A stretch of 64,000 nt of DNA from Wenzhouxiangella sp. XN79A (GCF_012272825.1 NZ_JAAWWS010000145.1:186001-250000), one strand, 5' to 3'. Counted from the stretch's first letter, positions 42,661-52,343 are shown. Translations and numbers: made by a program. Notes: generated by a model from the sequence alone, not told the origin.

Positions 42661-43554
42661 ATGGATGATCCGGGTGAGCTGATCGACCGCTTCATCGACG
42701 CCGCCTGGGCCGAAGACGGCCTGGCGCCGAAATCCCTCGACGCCTATCGAAACGACCTGACCGGGTTTGCCCGGTCGGGTCTTTTCGTGAGCGCCGGGCG
42801 CTTGATCGTCGTCGAACGACGCACGCTGATGGACCTGTTCGCGCAGCGATTGCGTGGCGGCACGCAGGTCAGCAGCCTGCGCCGACAGCTCAGCGCGCTG
42901 CGGCGCTTCTGCGCCTGGCTGCGGCGTGAGGGGCGAATGAACGACGATCCGCTGGCCCATTTCGAGCCGCCGCGTTCTCCGATGCGATTGCCCGGTGTGC
43001 TCAGCGAGAACGAAGTGGTTGCCCTGATGCGCTCGCCGGACGTGGATACAGCACTGGGGCTGCGCGACCGAGCGATGCTCGAGGTGCTCTACGCCAGCGG
43101 GCTGCGCGTCAGCGAGCTGGCCGGTCTGGAGCGGGCCAACGTGAACCTGCGACAGGGCGTGGTCCGGGTGACCGGAAAGGGCGGCAAGGATCGGCTCGTT
43201 CCGCTGGGCGATTCGGCCTGTGAATGGTTGACTCGCTGGATGGACGGGCCGCGCAGGGACTGGGCCGACGACTCGGACGATGCTGTGTTCGTATCCCGGC
43301 GCGGTCGTCGCTTGTCGAGGCAGGGCATCTGGCAGCGCATCCGTGGTCAGGCCCTGGCGCTGGGCTTCGGCTCGCGATTGACCCCCCACAAGCTGCGCCA
43401 TTCGTTCGCCACCCACATGCTCGATCACGGCGCCGACCTGCGAGTGGTCCAGATGCTGCTCGGTCACGCCGACCTGGCGACGACCCAGATCTACACCCAC
43501 GTGGCCCAGGCTCGACTCAAGGACCTGCATCATCGGCACCACCCGCGCGGTTAG
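42661..43554 (+). CDS. xerD: Site-specific tyrosine recombinase XerD
   Basis: 297-residue tyrosine recombinase that resolves chromosome dimers at dif with XerC. N-terminal SAM-like domain about 1-105, catalytic domain 110-297. Active residues visible: Arg in [12 protein letters not shown], Lys in [14 protein letters not shown], HxxR in [12 protein letters not shown], then [16 protein letters not shown] with the nucleophilic Tyr. The length equals E. coli XerD (298), and dsbC follows as in E. coli xerD-dsbC, which supports XerD over XerC. The ATG at 42661 lies 22 bases behind the phasin-like tail stop; a longer frame upstream is non-conserved. Confidence 0.94.
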   Translation: MDDPGELIDRFIDAAWAEDGLAPKSLDAYRNDLTGFARSGLFVSAGRLIVVERRTLMDLFAQRLRGGTQVSSLRRQLSALRRFCAWLRREGRMNDDPLAHFEPPRSPMRLPGVLSENEVVALMRSPDVDTALGLRDRAMLEVLYASGLRVSELAGLERANVNLRQGVVRVTGKGGKDRLVPLGDSACEWLTRWMDGPRRDWADDSDDAVFVSRRGRRLSRQGIWQRIRGQALALGFGSRLTPHKLRHSFATHMLDHGADLRVVQMLLGHADLATTQIYTHVAQARLKDLHHRHHPRG

Positions 43555-43786
43555 CGGTCCCGGTCACGATGCGTTCACTGCCGTGCATCGCCGCGAGCGG
43601 GCCGCACCGGGTGGCCCCGTCTTCCACGGCCGAAGCGCGATCCACGCAGACCTGCGGTGAGATTCCGTAGACTACGCCGATTCCGTTTCGGGCCGGAACT
43701 TCCAGTCGATCTTCCGTTCCAAGCGACCGTTCCCGCCGGTTCCGAAGCGTTCCGGTGCATTCAAGAAACCACGACCGAGGACTGCC

Positions 43787-44527
43787 GTGAACATCCGACC
43801 CCTTTCGACCCTGCTGGCCGTCGGCGCGCTTGTGCTGACCACGATGCCGGCTGATGCCCAGGACTATCAGGTCGTGCGCGACCGACTGGAAAGCCTGACC
43901 GGGCCCGAGACCGAAATCACCATTGCCGAGTCGGCGATCCCGGGCGTGCTCCAGGTTCGGCTGGGCGGCGATATCGTCTACATGAGCGAAGACGGGCGGT
44001 ATCTGATGCAGGGTCGTCTGCTCGACCTGGAGTCGCGGACCGACCTGACCAATGCCGCCAAGACCGAGATCCGCAAGGACCTGGTCCAGGCCATCGACAC
44101 CGAGCAACTGATCCGGTTCGGCCCGGACAACCCCGAATATGAACTGCTGGTCTTCACCGACGTCGACTGCGGCTATTGCCGCCGGCTGCATCAGCAGATC
44201 AGCGAGTACACCGAAGCCGGCATCCGGATCAACTATCTGGCGTTTCCGCGGGCCGGGGCCGGATCGGAAACCTTCCGCAAGATGGATGCCGTCTGGTGCA
44301 GTGATGACCAGCATGCGGCGATGGACGAGGCCAAGGCCGGCGGCAGTCCGACCGCCGAGGCCTGCCAGTCGCCGGTGGCCGAGCAGTACCGCCTGGGCCA
44401 GGCGCTGGGCGTGACCGGCACGCCGGCGCTGCTGACCATGGACGGCGACCTGATCCCCGGCTACGTTCCGGCCGACGATCTGCGCGGCCGACTGGAACAG
44501 CTGGCCGCGCAGCACAGCGCCGACTGA
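43787..44527 (+). CDS. dsbC: Disulfide isomerase DsbC
   Basis: 246-residue periplasmic thioredoxin-fold isomerase. Signal peptide about 1-24 (TMPADAQ). N-terminal dimerisation domain about 25-85 with GGDIVYMSEDGRYLMQGRLL. The active site is CGYC at Cys128-Cys131 in FTDVDCGYCRRLHQ. The cis-Pro is in GVTGTPALLTMDG. It shuffles wrong disulfides in exported proteins and is kept reduced by DsbD. The two other cysteines (VWCSDD and AEACQS) may be structural. The 231-base gap before it holds no recognised gene. Confidence 0.94.
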   Translation: MNIRPLSTLLAVGALVLTTMPADAQDYQVVRDRLESLTGPETEITIAESAIPGVLQVRLGGDIVYMSEDGRYLMQGRLLDLESRTDLTNAAKTEIRKDLVQAIDTEQLIRFGPDNPEYELLVFTDVDCGYCRRLHQQISEYTEAGIRINYLAFPRAGAGSETFRKMDAVWCSDDQHAAMDEAKAGGSPTAEACQSPVAEQYRLGQALGVTGTPALLTMDGDLIPGYVPADDLRGRLEQLAAQHSAD

Positions 44528-44652
44528 AGGTCCGATCCATCCGGATTCCACGTCCGACCGGCCATCGGTCGGGCGTAGTGCTGTCGCGTTCCGACCGACC
44601 GATGAAGGACAGCGACCGCCTTCACGCCGCCCGTTCGGCCAGGCCGGGTCCG

Positions 44653-44658
44653 TATAAT
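44653..44658 (+). promoter_or_regulatory. -10 for purL
   Basis: TATAAT, a perfect consensus, lies 29 bases before the purL ATG (44688). No -35 matches well at 16-18 bases upstream. Confidence 0.5.
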
Positions 44659-44687
44659 GCGGGCCGTCCAGTCAGCGGGCCGCCGCG

Positions 44688-47600
44688 ATGAAGTTTCTGC
44701 TCGGCCGGGGTGGTCTTCCCCGGTTCAAGACCGCCGCACTTTCCGATCAACTCGTTCGCCGAATCGGGCGCCCCGTCCGGATCGACAGCCGCGAGTTCCT
44801 GATGCTCGATCTGGAGCCGGCTGCATGGGCCGAACGGTCCGAGGCCCTTCTCCAGGTGCTCGATGCCGAGCCGATGCCTTCCGGGATGCCGGACGCGACC
44901 CACCTGTTCGTGGTGCCGCGCCGCGGTGTGGTCAGCCCCTGGGCCAGCAAGGCCGGCGACATCCTCACCCGCTGCCACGTCGACGGCGTCCGAAGAGTCG
45001 AGCGCGGGACCTGGCTGCAGATCGAGGGAATCGAGCCCGATGAACTCGACGAGGAAACCCGGCAGCTCTTCTACGATCGGATGACCGAGGCGGCGGTCGA
45101 TGATCTTTCCGCGCTGGCGGACTGGTTCGAGCCGCTGGCGCCCGAGCCGCTGGGTCGGCTGGCGCTCGGCGACGATCCCGCCGCCGCCCTGGCGCGGGCC
45201 AACGACGAGATGGGCCTGGCGCTGAACGCCGACGAGATCGATTACCTGGTCGAGGCCTATGCGGCACTCGGCCGCGATCCGACCGATGCCGAGCTGATGA
45301 TGTTCGCGCAGGCCAATTCCGAGCACTGCCGGCACAAGATCTTCAACGCCGACTGGGTCGTCGATGGCGAGCCGCTCGGCGATTCGCTGTTCGGCATGAT
45401 CCGCACCACCCACCGCGAAACGCCCGACGGCGTGCTGGTCGCCTATGACGACAATGCGGCCGTCCTGCGTGGTTTCGACGGCGAGCTGTTCAGCCCCGGC
45501 ATCGATGATCCGGTCTGGCGGGTCGAGGCGCTGCCGCTGCATATTCAGATCAAGGTCGAGACGCATAACCATCCGACCGCGATCTCGCCCGAGCCGGGTG
45601 CCGCAACCGGGTCCGGCGGCGAAATCCGCGACGAGGCCGCGACCGGTCGCGGCGGTCGGCCGGTCGCGGGCCTGACCGGTTTCAGCGTGTCCGACCTGCG
45701 GATTCCGGACGCGCTCAGGCCCTGGGAGACCGCGCCGCCGCCGCCGTCGAGGCTGGCCACGGCGCTGGAAATCATGATCGAGGCGCCGATCGGCGCGGCC
45801 CGCTACAACAACGAATTCGGCCGACCGAACCTCGGCGGCTATTTCCGCACGTTTTCCGCCGAGATCGACGGTCGGCTGTGGGGCTACCACAAGCCGATCA
45901 TGATCGCCGGCGGCTCCGGCACCATTGCCGAGGGCCAGACCGGGAAGAAGCCGCTGGACGAGGGCTACCGGGTGATCGTGCTCGGCGGTCCGGCGATGCT
46001 GATCGGGCTCGGCGGCGGCGCGGCCTCCAGTGTCCATTCCGGCCAGTCCAGCGAGGCGCTGGATTTCGCCTCGGTCCAGCGCGCCAACCCCGAGATGGAG
46101 CGCCGCTGCCAGGAAGTCATCGACCGCTGCTGGTCGCTGGGCGCCGACAATCCGATCGCGTCGATCCACGACGTCGGTGCCGGCGGCCTGTCCAACGCCA
46201 TTCCCGAGCTGCTGGACGACGGCGGGGTCGGCGCCGAGCTGCAGCTGCGCGCGATTCCGGCCGCCGATCGTTCGCTGTCGCCGATGGCCATCTGGTGCAA
46301 CGAATCGCAGGAGCGCTACGTGCTGGCCGTGGCCGAGGACGACCTGGACCGCTTCCGCGCGATCTGCGAGCGCGAGCGCTGCCCGTTCGCCGACCTCGGG
46401 CCGGCGACGGCCGGTCATCGGCTGCATGTGGCCGACGCCGAGCACGGCGACGCCCCGGTCGACCTGGATCTCGATGTCCTGCTCGGCAAGACCCCCGCGC
46501 TGACCATGGACGTCTCGCGTGCTGCCGTTCCGGTCGACGACCGGGGTACCGAGGGCCTGGAGCCCGATGCAGCGCTCGACGCCGTGCTCGCCGTGCCCGC
46601 CGTGGCCAGCAAGCAGTTCCTGATCACCATCGGCGACCGGACGGTCGGCGGCCTGAGCGCCCGCGACCAGATGATCGGGCCGTGGCAAGTGCCGGTCGCC
46701 GACTGCGCGCTGACCCTGACCGACTATGCACACTACACCGGCACCGCGATGGCCATGGGCGAACGCAGCCCGCTGGCGGTCTGGGATGCCCCGGCCTCGG
46801 GCCGGATGGCGGTGGCCGAGGCCTTGACCAACCTGGCCGGCGTTGCACTGAGCGGTCGCCGTTCGATCAAGCTGTCGGCCAACTGGATGGCGGCCAGCGG
46901 TGCACCGGGCCAGGACGCCGCGCTGCGCGAAACCGTCGAGGCCGTCGCGTTGGCATTCTGCCGGTCGCTGGAACTGGCCATCCCGGTCGGCAAGGACTCG
47001 CTGTCGATGCAGACCCGCTGGCGCGATGCCGACGGCGATCAGGTGATGATCGCGCCGGTCTCGCTGATCGTCTCGGCCTTCGCGCCGGTCGACGATGTCC
47101 GCCGCGCGGTCACGCCCGAACTCCAGCTCGACGCCGGGCCGAGCGAACTGTTGCTGCTGGCCCTGCCCGGCATGCGGCTCGGCGGATCGGCGCTGGCCCA
47201 GGCCACCGGCCGTGCGTTGGGCGCGGTGCCGGACGTCGATTCGGTCGACGACTTCGCCGCGCTGTTCGACGCCGTCCAGCAGCTGCTGGCCGAAGGCCGG
47301 ATCCTGGCCCTGCACGATCGCTCCGACGGTGGCCTGCTGGTCAGCGTGCTCGAAATGGCACTTGCCGGGCACGCCGGGGTGGCCCTGGACCTGTCCGACG
47401 ACGTCGATCCGATCGCTGCGCTGTTCAACGAGGAGATCGGCCTGGTCGTCCAGGCGCGGGCCGCCGACCGGACCGCGATCGAGCAGCGACTGGCCGATGC
47501 CGGGCTGGCCCATGCGCTGACCGTGCTCGGCCGGGTGACCGGCGACGATCGGCTGCGCGTTGCACGGGCCGGTGCGACCTGCATCGACCGTCCGCTGGCC

Positions 47601-48527
47601 GAGCTGCACAGGGCCTGGGCATCGACCAGCTGGCGCGTCCAGCGGTTGCGCGACCATCCCGACTGCGCCGACGAGGAATTCGGGCAGCTGGCCGACTGGT
47701 CGCGGCCGGGGCTTGCGCCGGTCGTCACCTTCGACGCCGCTCCGCCGCCGGTCGTCGGAACGGCGCGTCCGCGGGTGGCGATCCTGCGCGAGCAGGGCGT
47801 CAACGGCCAGCGCGAAATGGCGCGGGCCTTCCACGTCGCGGGGTTCGAGGCCGTCGACGTGCACATGAGCGACCTCGAGCACGGTCGCCAGGTGCTCGAC
47901 GGCTTTCACGGGCTGGCCGTGTGCGGCGGGTTCTCGTTCGGCGACGTGCTCGGCGCCGGCAACGGCTGGGCGCGATCGATCCGCTTCAGCCGCCGTCTCG
48001 GTGACCAGTTCCGGTCCTTCTTCGACCGGCCCGACACCTTCACGCTCGGCGTCTGCAACGGGTGCCAGATGCTGTCTGCGCTGGCTTCGATGATTCCGGG
48101 CGCGGCCCACTGGCCGCAATTCGTCCACAACCGCTCGCGCCAGTTCGAGGCTCGCCTGAGCCTGGTCGAAATCGTCGAATCGCCGTCGATCCTGCTGGCC
48201 GGGATGGCCGGTAGCCGCCTGCCGGTGGCCACGGCCCACGGTGAAGGCCGCGCCGTGTTCGCCGATGACCGGGCCCGCTCCTCGGCGCGCGTCGCGGTGC
48301 GCTACGTCGATGGCTACGGCCGTCCGGCCGAGCGCTATCCCGACAATCCGAACGGCTCGCCCGCCGGGATCACCGGCCTGACCAGCGACGACGGCCGCGC
48401 GACCATTCTGATGCCGCACCCGGAACGGCTGCTGCGCGCGGTCAACTATTCCTGGGCCCCGACCGAGTGGGGCGAGTGGTCGCCGTGGATGCGGATGTTC
48501 GAAAACGCGCGCCGATGGGTAGACTAG
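44688..48527 (+). CDS. purL: Phosphoribosylformylglycinamidine synthase
   Basis: 1279-residue single-chain FGAM synthase of de novo purine synthesis, converting FGAR, glutamine and ATP to FGAM. The N-terminal region is followed by two AIR-synthase-like halves with QANSEHCRHKIFNADWVV, VETHNHPTAISPEPGAATGS and ASSVHSGQSSEALDFASVQR. The C-terminal glutamine amidotransferase has PRVAILREQGVNGQREMA and the nucleophile Cys in TLGVCNGCQMLSAL. All domains are intact. Monocistronic or leading into the next gene 33 bases later. Confidence 0.97.
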   Translation: MKFLLGRGGLPRFKTAALSDQLVRRIGRPVRIDSREFLMLDLEPAAWAERSEALLQVLDAEPMPSGMPDATHLFVVPRRGVVSPWASKAGDILTRCHVDGVRRVERGTWLQIEGIEPDELDEETRQLFYDRMTEAAVDDLSALADWFEPLAPEPLGRLALGDDPAAALARANDEMGLALNADEIDYLVEAYAALGRDPTDAELMMFAQANSEHCRHKIFNADWVVDGEPLGDSLFGMIRTTHRETPDGVLVAYDDNAAVLRGFDGELFSPGIDDPVWRVEALPLHIQIKVETHNHPTAISPEPGAATGSGGEIRDEAATGRGGRPVAGLTGFSVSDLRIPDALRPWETAPPPPSRLATALEIMIEAPIGAARYNNEFGRPNLGGYFRTFSAEIDGRLWGYHKPIMIAGGSGTIAEGQTGKKPLDEGYRVIVLGGPAMLIGLGGGAASSVHSGQSSEALDFASVQRANPEMERRCQEVIDRCWSLGADNPIASIHDVGAGGLSNAIPELLDDGGVGAELQLRAIPAADRSLSPMAIWCNESQERYVLAVAEDDLDRFRAICERERCPFADLGPATAGHRLHVADAEHGDAPVDLDLDVLLGKTPALTMDVSRAAVPVDDRGTEGLEPDAALDAVLAVPAVASKQFLITIGDRTVGGLSARDQMIGPWQVPVADCALTLTDYAHYTGTAMAMGERSPLAVWDAPASGRMAVAEALTNLAGVALSGRRSIKLSANWMAASGAPGQDAALRETVEAVALAFCRSLELAIPVGKDSLSMQTRWRDADGDQVMIAPVSLIVSAFAPVDDVRRAVTPELQLDAGPSELLLLALPGMRLGGSALAQATGRALGAVPDVDSVDDFAALFDAVQQLLAEGRILALHDRSDGGLLVSVLEMALAGHAGVALDLSDDVDPIAALFNEEIGLVVQARAADRTAIEQRLADAGLAHALTVLGRVTGDDRLRVARAGATCIDRPLAELHRAWASTSWRVQRLRDHPDCADEEFGQLADWSRPGLAPVVTFDAAPPPVVGTARPRVAILREQGVNGQREMARAFHVAGFEAVDVHMSDLEHGRQVLDGFHGLAVCGGFSFGDVLGAGNGWARSIRFSRRLGDQFRSFFDRPDTFTLGVCNGCQMLSALASMIPGAAHWPQFVHNRSRQFEARLSLVEIVESPSILLAGMAGSRLPVATAHGEGRAVFADDRARSSARVAVRYVDGYGRPAERYPDNPNGSPAGITGLTSDDGRATILMPHPERLLRAVNYSWAPTEWGEWSPWMRMFENARRWVD

Positions 48528-48560
48528 TGTGCCCCGAGCCCGACTTCCAGTGATGATCCG

Positions 48561-49193
48561 ATGAGCGAACCGCAGCGACCGGAATCGAACGAGCCGTCGA
48601 ACGACGACGAGATCTCGATCAGCGACAACCCGATCAAGGAGATGTTCCTGCTGGCGATCCTGTACCTGCCGCTGGGCTTCTTCCTGTGGTTCTACCTGGC
48701 CTCGGCGCTGATGTGGTTCCCGGCCCGGCTGACCGACTGGGCGCTGACCGGTCTGTTCCCGGAGATCTTCCGCGACGTCGTGCAGTTCGGCTACCGGCTC
48801 GAGATCCAGCTGCAGTTCGTTCGCCCGGAGGGGCGGATCGCGCTGGCCGATCGCGAAATCATGATCTACGCCTGGGGCATGGCGCTGCTGTTCGGGCTGA
48901 TCATGGCCACGCCGATGTCGATCAAGCGGCGGCTGGCCCAACTCGGGATCGGCTACGTGGTGGTCTCCTTCGTGACCGCCTGGGGTGCGTTCTGGGACGC
49001 GATGAAGGAAGTGGCGTTCAAGGTCCAGCCCGAAGGTGTGGCCGCGATCGCCCAGACGGCGGTGTCGCCGACGATGATCGCGCTGTTCTACCAGCTCGGC
49101 TACCTGATGCTGCCGGCCGTCGTTCCGCTGGCCACCTGGATCCTGATGAACCGGCCGTTCCTCGAAGACGTCGTGTTCACCCGCAAGCGCTGA
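48561..49193 (+). CDS. Membrane protein, possibly exosortase-H-associated
   Basis: 210 residues. A Ser/Glu/Asp-rich cytoplasmic N-terminus (about 1-28) is followed by a helix (about 31-53, LAILYLPLGFFLWFYLASAL), a loop of about 60 residues, and three helices (about 105-122, 130-145, 170-196). The set of motifs NPIKEMFLLAILYLPLGFF and MIYAWGMALLFGLIMATP reminds me of the short membrane proteins found beside xrtH in other Gammaproteobacteria, but this is recollection of a pattern and not a match I could check. xrtH itself is 45 kb away here. purL lies upstream and gspE downstream, with no functional link evident. Confidence 0.5.
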   Translation: MSEPQRPESNEPSNDDEISISDNPIKEMFLLAILYLPLGFFLWFYLASALMWFPARLTDWALTGLFPEIFRDVVQFGYRLEIQLQFVRPEGRIALADREIMIYAWGMALLFGLIMATPMSIKRRLAQLGIGYVVVSFVTAWGAFWDAMKEVAFKVQPEGVAAIAQTAVSPTMIALFYQLGYLMLPAVVPLATWILMNRPFLEDVVFTRKR

Positions 49194-49259
49194 GCCCCGG
49201 CCCGGGGAACCCGCCGACACGGCGGCTGTCCATTGCAGGCGACCGCTGAAGGGTATCCG

Positions 49260-49265
49260 TATAAT
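49260..49265 (+). promoter_or_regulatory. -10 for the gsp operon, near-leaderless
   Basis: TATAAT ends six bases before the gspE ATG (49272), so the transcript would start at or very near the ATG. GAAGGG lies about 20 bases before the ATG, too far to serve as ribosome binding site. No -35 with a 16-18 base spacer is convincing. Confidence 0.5.
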
Positions 49266-49271
49266 CCCGCC

Positions 49272-51023
49272 ATGGAACACGCTCTGACCGCAACCGGCGA
49301 AACCGACCTGCTGCCCCAGGTCGGCGATCATCTCGAGGATCGCGCAGCCGAACTGTGCTCGCTTCTGATCGAACAGGGTCGCCTGCGGTCGGAGGACCTG
49401 GCCCGCGCCCGCGCCTACCGCGAACAGCACGGCGGCAACCTGCTGACCCTGCTGGTCCGGCTGGGCCTGGTCTCGGAGCGCGACCTGGCCTCGGCCCAGT
49501 CCGATCTGCTCGGGGTCCCGCTGGTTTCCGAGAAGGACTACCCGGAACAGGCACCGGAGATCGAGTCGATCTCGGTCCGGTTCATGAAGCAGCAACACCT
49601 GGTGCCGATCCGGGTCGACGACGGCACGCTGCAGGTGGTCATGGCCGATCCGCAGAACCCGGCCATGCTCAAGGCGCTGCGCATGGCGACCGGGCTGACG
49701 GTCGAGCCCAGCGTCGGCATCACCTCGGAAATCGACAACGCGATCGAACGCTACTTCGGTGGCGGACGCAGCGCGATGGGCCAGATCGCCGAGGGGCTCG
49801 GTTCGGACGTCGAGAGCGACGACGAGGAAAACGTCGAGCACCTTCGCGACCTGGCCTCCGAAGCGCCGGTCATCCGGCTGGTCAACCTGATCCTGGGCCG
49901 GGCGGTCGAAGCGCGGGCCTCCGACATCCACATCGAGCCGTTCGAGAACCGGCTCAAGGTCCGCTACCGCATCGACGGCGTGCTTCAGGAAGTCGAAGCG
50001 CCGCCGGCGCGTTCGACCGCGGCGGTGATCTCGCGCGTCAAGATCATGGCCAAGCTCAACATCGCCGAGCGTCGCCTGCCGCAGGACGGCCGCATCATGC
50101 ACCGCGTCTCGGGCAAGGAGCTGGATCTGCGCGTCTCGACCGTGCCGACCTCGCACGGCGAGAGCGTGGTCATGCGAATTCTCGACCGCGAGGCGGTGAC
50201 GCTGGATTTCGGTGCGCTGGGCTTCGCCGAGGACACCCGCGACCGGTTCATCCGCCAGCTCGAGATGCCGCACGGCATCATCCTGGTGACGGGACCGACC
50301 GGCTCGGGCAAGACCACCACCTTGTACACGGCGCTCAGCCAGCTCAACGCGCCGTCGCGCAAGATCATCACCGTCGAAGACCCGGTCGAGTACCAGCTCG
50401 AGGGCGTCAACCAGATCCAGGCCAAGTCGTCGATCGGCCTGAATTTCGCCGCGGCGCTCCGCGCGATCGTCCGCCAGGACCCGGACGTGATCATGATCGG
50501 CGAGATGCGCGACCTGGAAACCGCCAAGATCGCGATCCAGTCGGCCTTGACCGGGCACCTGGTGCTGTCGACGCTGCACACCAACGATGCCGCCGGCGGC
50601 GTCACCCGGATGCTCGACATGGGCGTGGAGGACTACCTGCTGACCTCCACGGTCAACGCGATCATGGCCCAGCGCCTGGTCCGCCGGCTCGATCCCGCGA
50701 CCCGCGAGCCGTTCGAAGTGCTGCCGGAGATGGTCGAAGAACTGGGCCTGCGCGCGCTGACCGACGCCGACCCGATCACCCTGTATCGCCCCGGCAGCTC
50801 CGAGGTCAATCCGACCGGCTACAAGGGCCGCTCCAGCATCATCGAGCTGCTCCAGATGTCCGACGAGATCCGTCGCATGGTCATGAAGCAGGCTACCGCC
50901 GGCGAGATCGAACGGCAGGCCGTGGCCGAGGGCATGCGCACGATGTACGCCGACGGCATGCTCAAGGCGCTGAACGGCACGACCAGCGTCGAGGAAGTCC
51001 TGCGCGTCACCCAGGAAGCCTGA
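49272..51023 (+). CDS. gspE: Type II secretion ATPase GspE
   Basis: 583-residue cytoplasmic ATPase powering the type II secretion pseudopilus. N-terminal domain about 1-150; the ATPase core has DIHIEPFENRLKVRYRIDGV, Walker A GPTGSGKTTT, TVEDPVEYQLEGVNQIQ, Walker B DVIMIGEMRD and GHLVLSTLHTNDA. The C-terminal tetracysteine zinc motif of ordinary GspE (two CxxC pairs) is absent: the sequence reads RRLDPATREPFEVLPEM and RPGSSEVNPTGYKGRSS with no Cys. Otherwise complete. First gene of the xps-order operon. The in-frame upstream extension is rejected because the ATG at 49272 follows a -10. Confidence 0.95.
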   Translation: MEHALTATGETDLLPQVGDHLEDRAAELCSLLIEQGRLRSEDLARARAYREQHGGNLLTLLVRLGLVSERDLASAQSDLLGVPLVSEKDYPEQAPEIESISVRFMKQQHLVPIRVDDGTLQVVMADPQNPAMLKALRMATGLTVEPSVGITSEIDNAIERYFGGGRSAMGQIAEGLGSDVESDDEENVEHLRDLASEAPVIRLVNLILGRAVEARASDIHIEPFENRLKVRYRIDGVLQEVEAPPARSTAAVISRVKIMAKLNIAERRLPQDGRIMHRVSGKELDLRVSTVPTSHGESVVMRILDREAVTLDFGALGFAEDTRDRFIRQLEMPHGIILVTGPTGSGKTTTLYTALSQLNAPSRKIITVEDPVEYQLEGVNQIQAKSSIGLNFAAALRAIVRQDPDVIMIGEMRDLETAKIAIQSALTGHLVLSTLHTNDAAGGVTRMLDMGVEDYLLTSTVNAIMAQRLVRRLDPATREPFEVLPEMVEELGLRALTDADPITLYRPGSSEVNPTGYKGRSSIIELLQMSDEIRRMVMKQATAGEIERQAVAEGMRTMYADGMLKALNGTTSVEEVLRVTQEA

Positions 51024-51030
51024 GCGCACC

Positions 51031-52242
51031 GTGCCGATCTTCGAATACAAGGCCGTCACGCCCGCCGGCGAAACCCTGACCGGCGAGATGGAAGCGCCCA
51101 CCGCCGACCTGGTCGTGGCGCACATTCAGGAAACCGGCAACATTCCGGTCCAGGCCAAGGAAGTCGGCGCCGGCTTCCGGCTCGAGACCCTGTTCCGCGG
51201 CCGCCAGGGCCTGACCCAGCGCGAAATCGGCGACCTGACCGGCCAGCTGGCCACGCTGCTCGGCGCCGGCCTGCCGCTGGACCGCTCGCTCGGCATCCTG
51301 GTCGAGCTGGCCGAGAACGAGCGGGTCGAGCGGATGCTGTCGAAGATCCGCGACCGGGTCCGCGAGGGGATCTCGTTGTCCGAGGCGCTGGAAGAACGCC
51401 ACGGCGTGTTCTCGCGCTTCTACATCAACATGGTCCGGGCCGGCGAGCTGGGCGGTGCGCTGGACCAGACCCTGGCGCGGATGTCGGAATACCTCGAGCG
51501 GGCCAAGGAACTCAAGGACGGCGTGGTCTCGGCGCTGATCTACCCGGCGTTGCTGGTGATCCTGGCGATCGCCTCGCTGATGCTGCTGATGATCTACGTG
51601 ATCCCGCAGTTCACGCCGATGTTCGAGGACTTCGGCGCCGACCTGCCGCTGATGACCAAGGTCGTCGTGGCCATCGGCGAACTGCTTCGTGGCTACTGGT
51701 GGGCGCTGGCCGGCGGTTTCGCGCTGGTCGTGCTGTGGTTCCGCGGCCAGATGGCGCGGCCCGCTTCGCGGCTGCGCTGGGACGCCCGCTTCCTGAAGAT
51801 GAAGTGGATCGGCGACGTGATCGCCAGGATCGAGATGGCCCGGCTGGCCCGGACCACCGGCACGCTGCTGATCAACGGCGTACCGCTGCTGTCGGCGATC
51901 TCGATCGCGCGTAACGTCATGGGCAATACCGTGCTGCGCGAGGACGTCGGCGTGGCGGCCAAGAAGGTCAAGACCGGTGCCCCGCTGGCCCGCGCGCTGA
52001 ACGAGAGCGGCAATTTTCCGCGCCTGGCGCTGCAGATGATCAACGTCGGCGAGGAAACCGGTCAACTCGACGAGATGTTGCTGAAGGTCGCCGATACCTA
52101 CGACCGCGAGGTCAAGACCACGATCGACCGGCTGATGGCGCTGCTGGTGCCGGCCCTGACCCTGGGCCTGGCCGCGGTGATCGGCTTCATCGTCATGTCG
52201 GTGCTCATGGCGATCCTGAGCATCAACGAACTGGTCGGCTGA
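51031..52242 (+). CDS. gspF: Type II secretion inner membrane platform protein GspF
   Basis: 403-residue polytopic protein at the centre of the type II secretion platform. Start GTG at 51031, seven bases after gspE. The N-terminus MPIFEYKAVTPAGETLTGEM is standard, followed by two homologous GspF cytoplasmic domains (TQREIGDLTGQLATLLGAGL and ARLARTTGTLLINGVPLLSA) with three membrane helices (about 170-195, 220-242, 375-400). Confidence 0.95.
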   Translation: MPIFEYKAVTPAGETLTGEMEAPTADLVVAHIQETGNIPVQAKEVGAGFRLETLFRGRQGLTQREIGDLTGQLATLLGAGLPLDRSLGILVELAENERVERMLSKIRDRVREGISLSEALEERHGVFSRFYINMVRAGELGGALDQTLARMSEYLERAKELKDGVVSALIYPALLVILAIASLMLLMIYVIPQFTPMFEDFGADLPLMTKVVVAIGELLRGYWWALAGGFALVVLWFRGQMARPASRLRWDARFLKMKWIGDVIARIEMARLARTTGTLLINGVPLLSAISIARNVMGNTVLREDVGVAAKKVKTGAPLARALNESGNFPRLALQMINVGEETGQLDEMLLKVADTYDREVKTTIDRLMALLVPALTLGLAAVIGFIVMSVLMAILSINELVG

Positions 52243-52343
52243 CCCTGTTCTCATCGCGCCGGCGGCGAGCCGGGGCGGGCAGTACCTTTCGTGCGGGAAT
52301 CTTCACGTCCCCGTGCGGTCGAATCGAATCGGATAAGGAGCGA

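Noticed and set aside
39831-42695. A 954-codon minus-strand open frame running under tonB, the TPR gene and the Lys-repeat gene, with a Glu-Ala-Phe-Phe-Leu repeat
   Set aside because: It is the antisense reading of the KKKAS repeat and of strongly coding plus-strand genes; no start signal or family resemblance.
44622-51125. A 2167-codon minus-strand open frame
   Set aside because: It lies antisense to purL, the membrane protein gene and gspE; high GC keeps antisense frames open. Its composition (His/Arg/Gly rich) is not protein-like.
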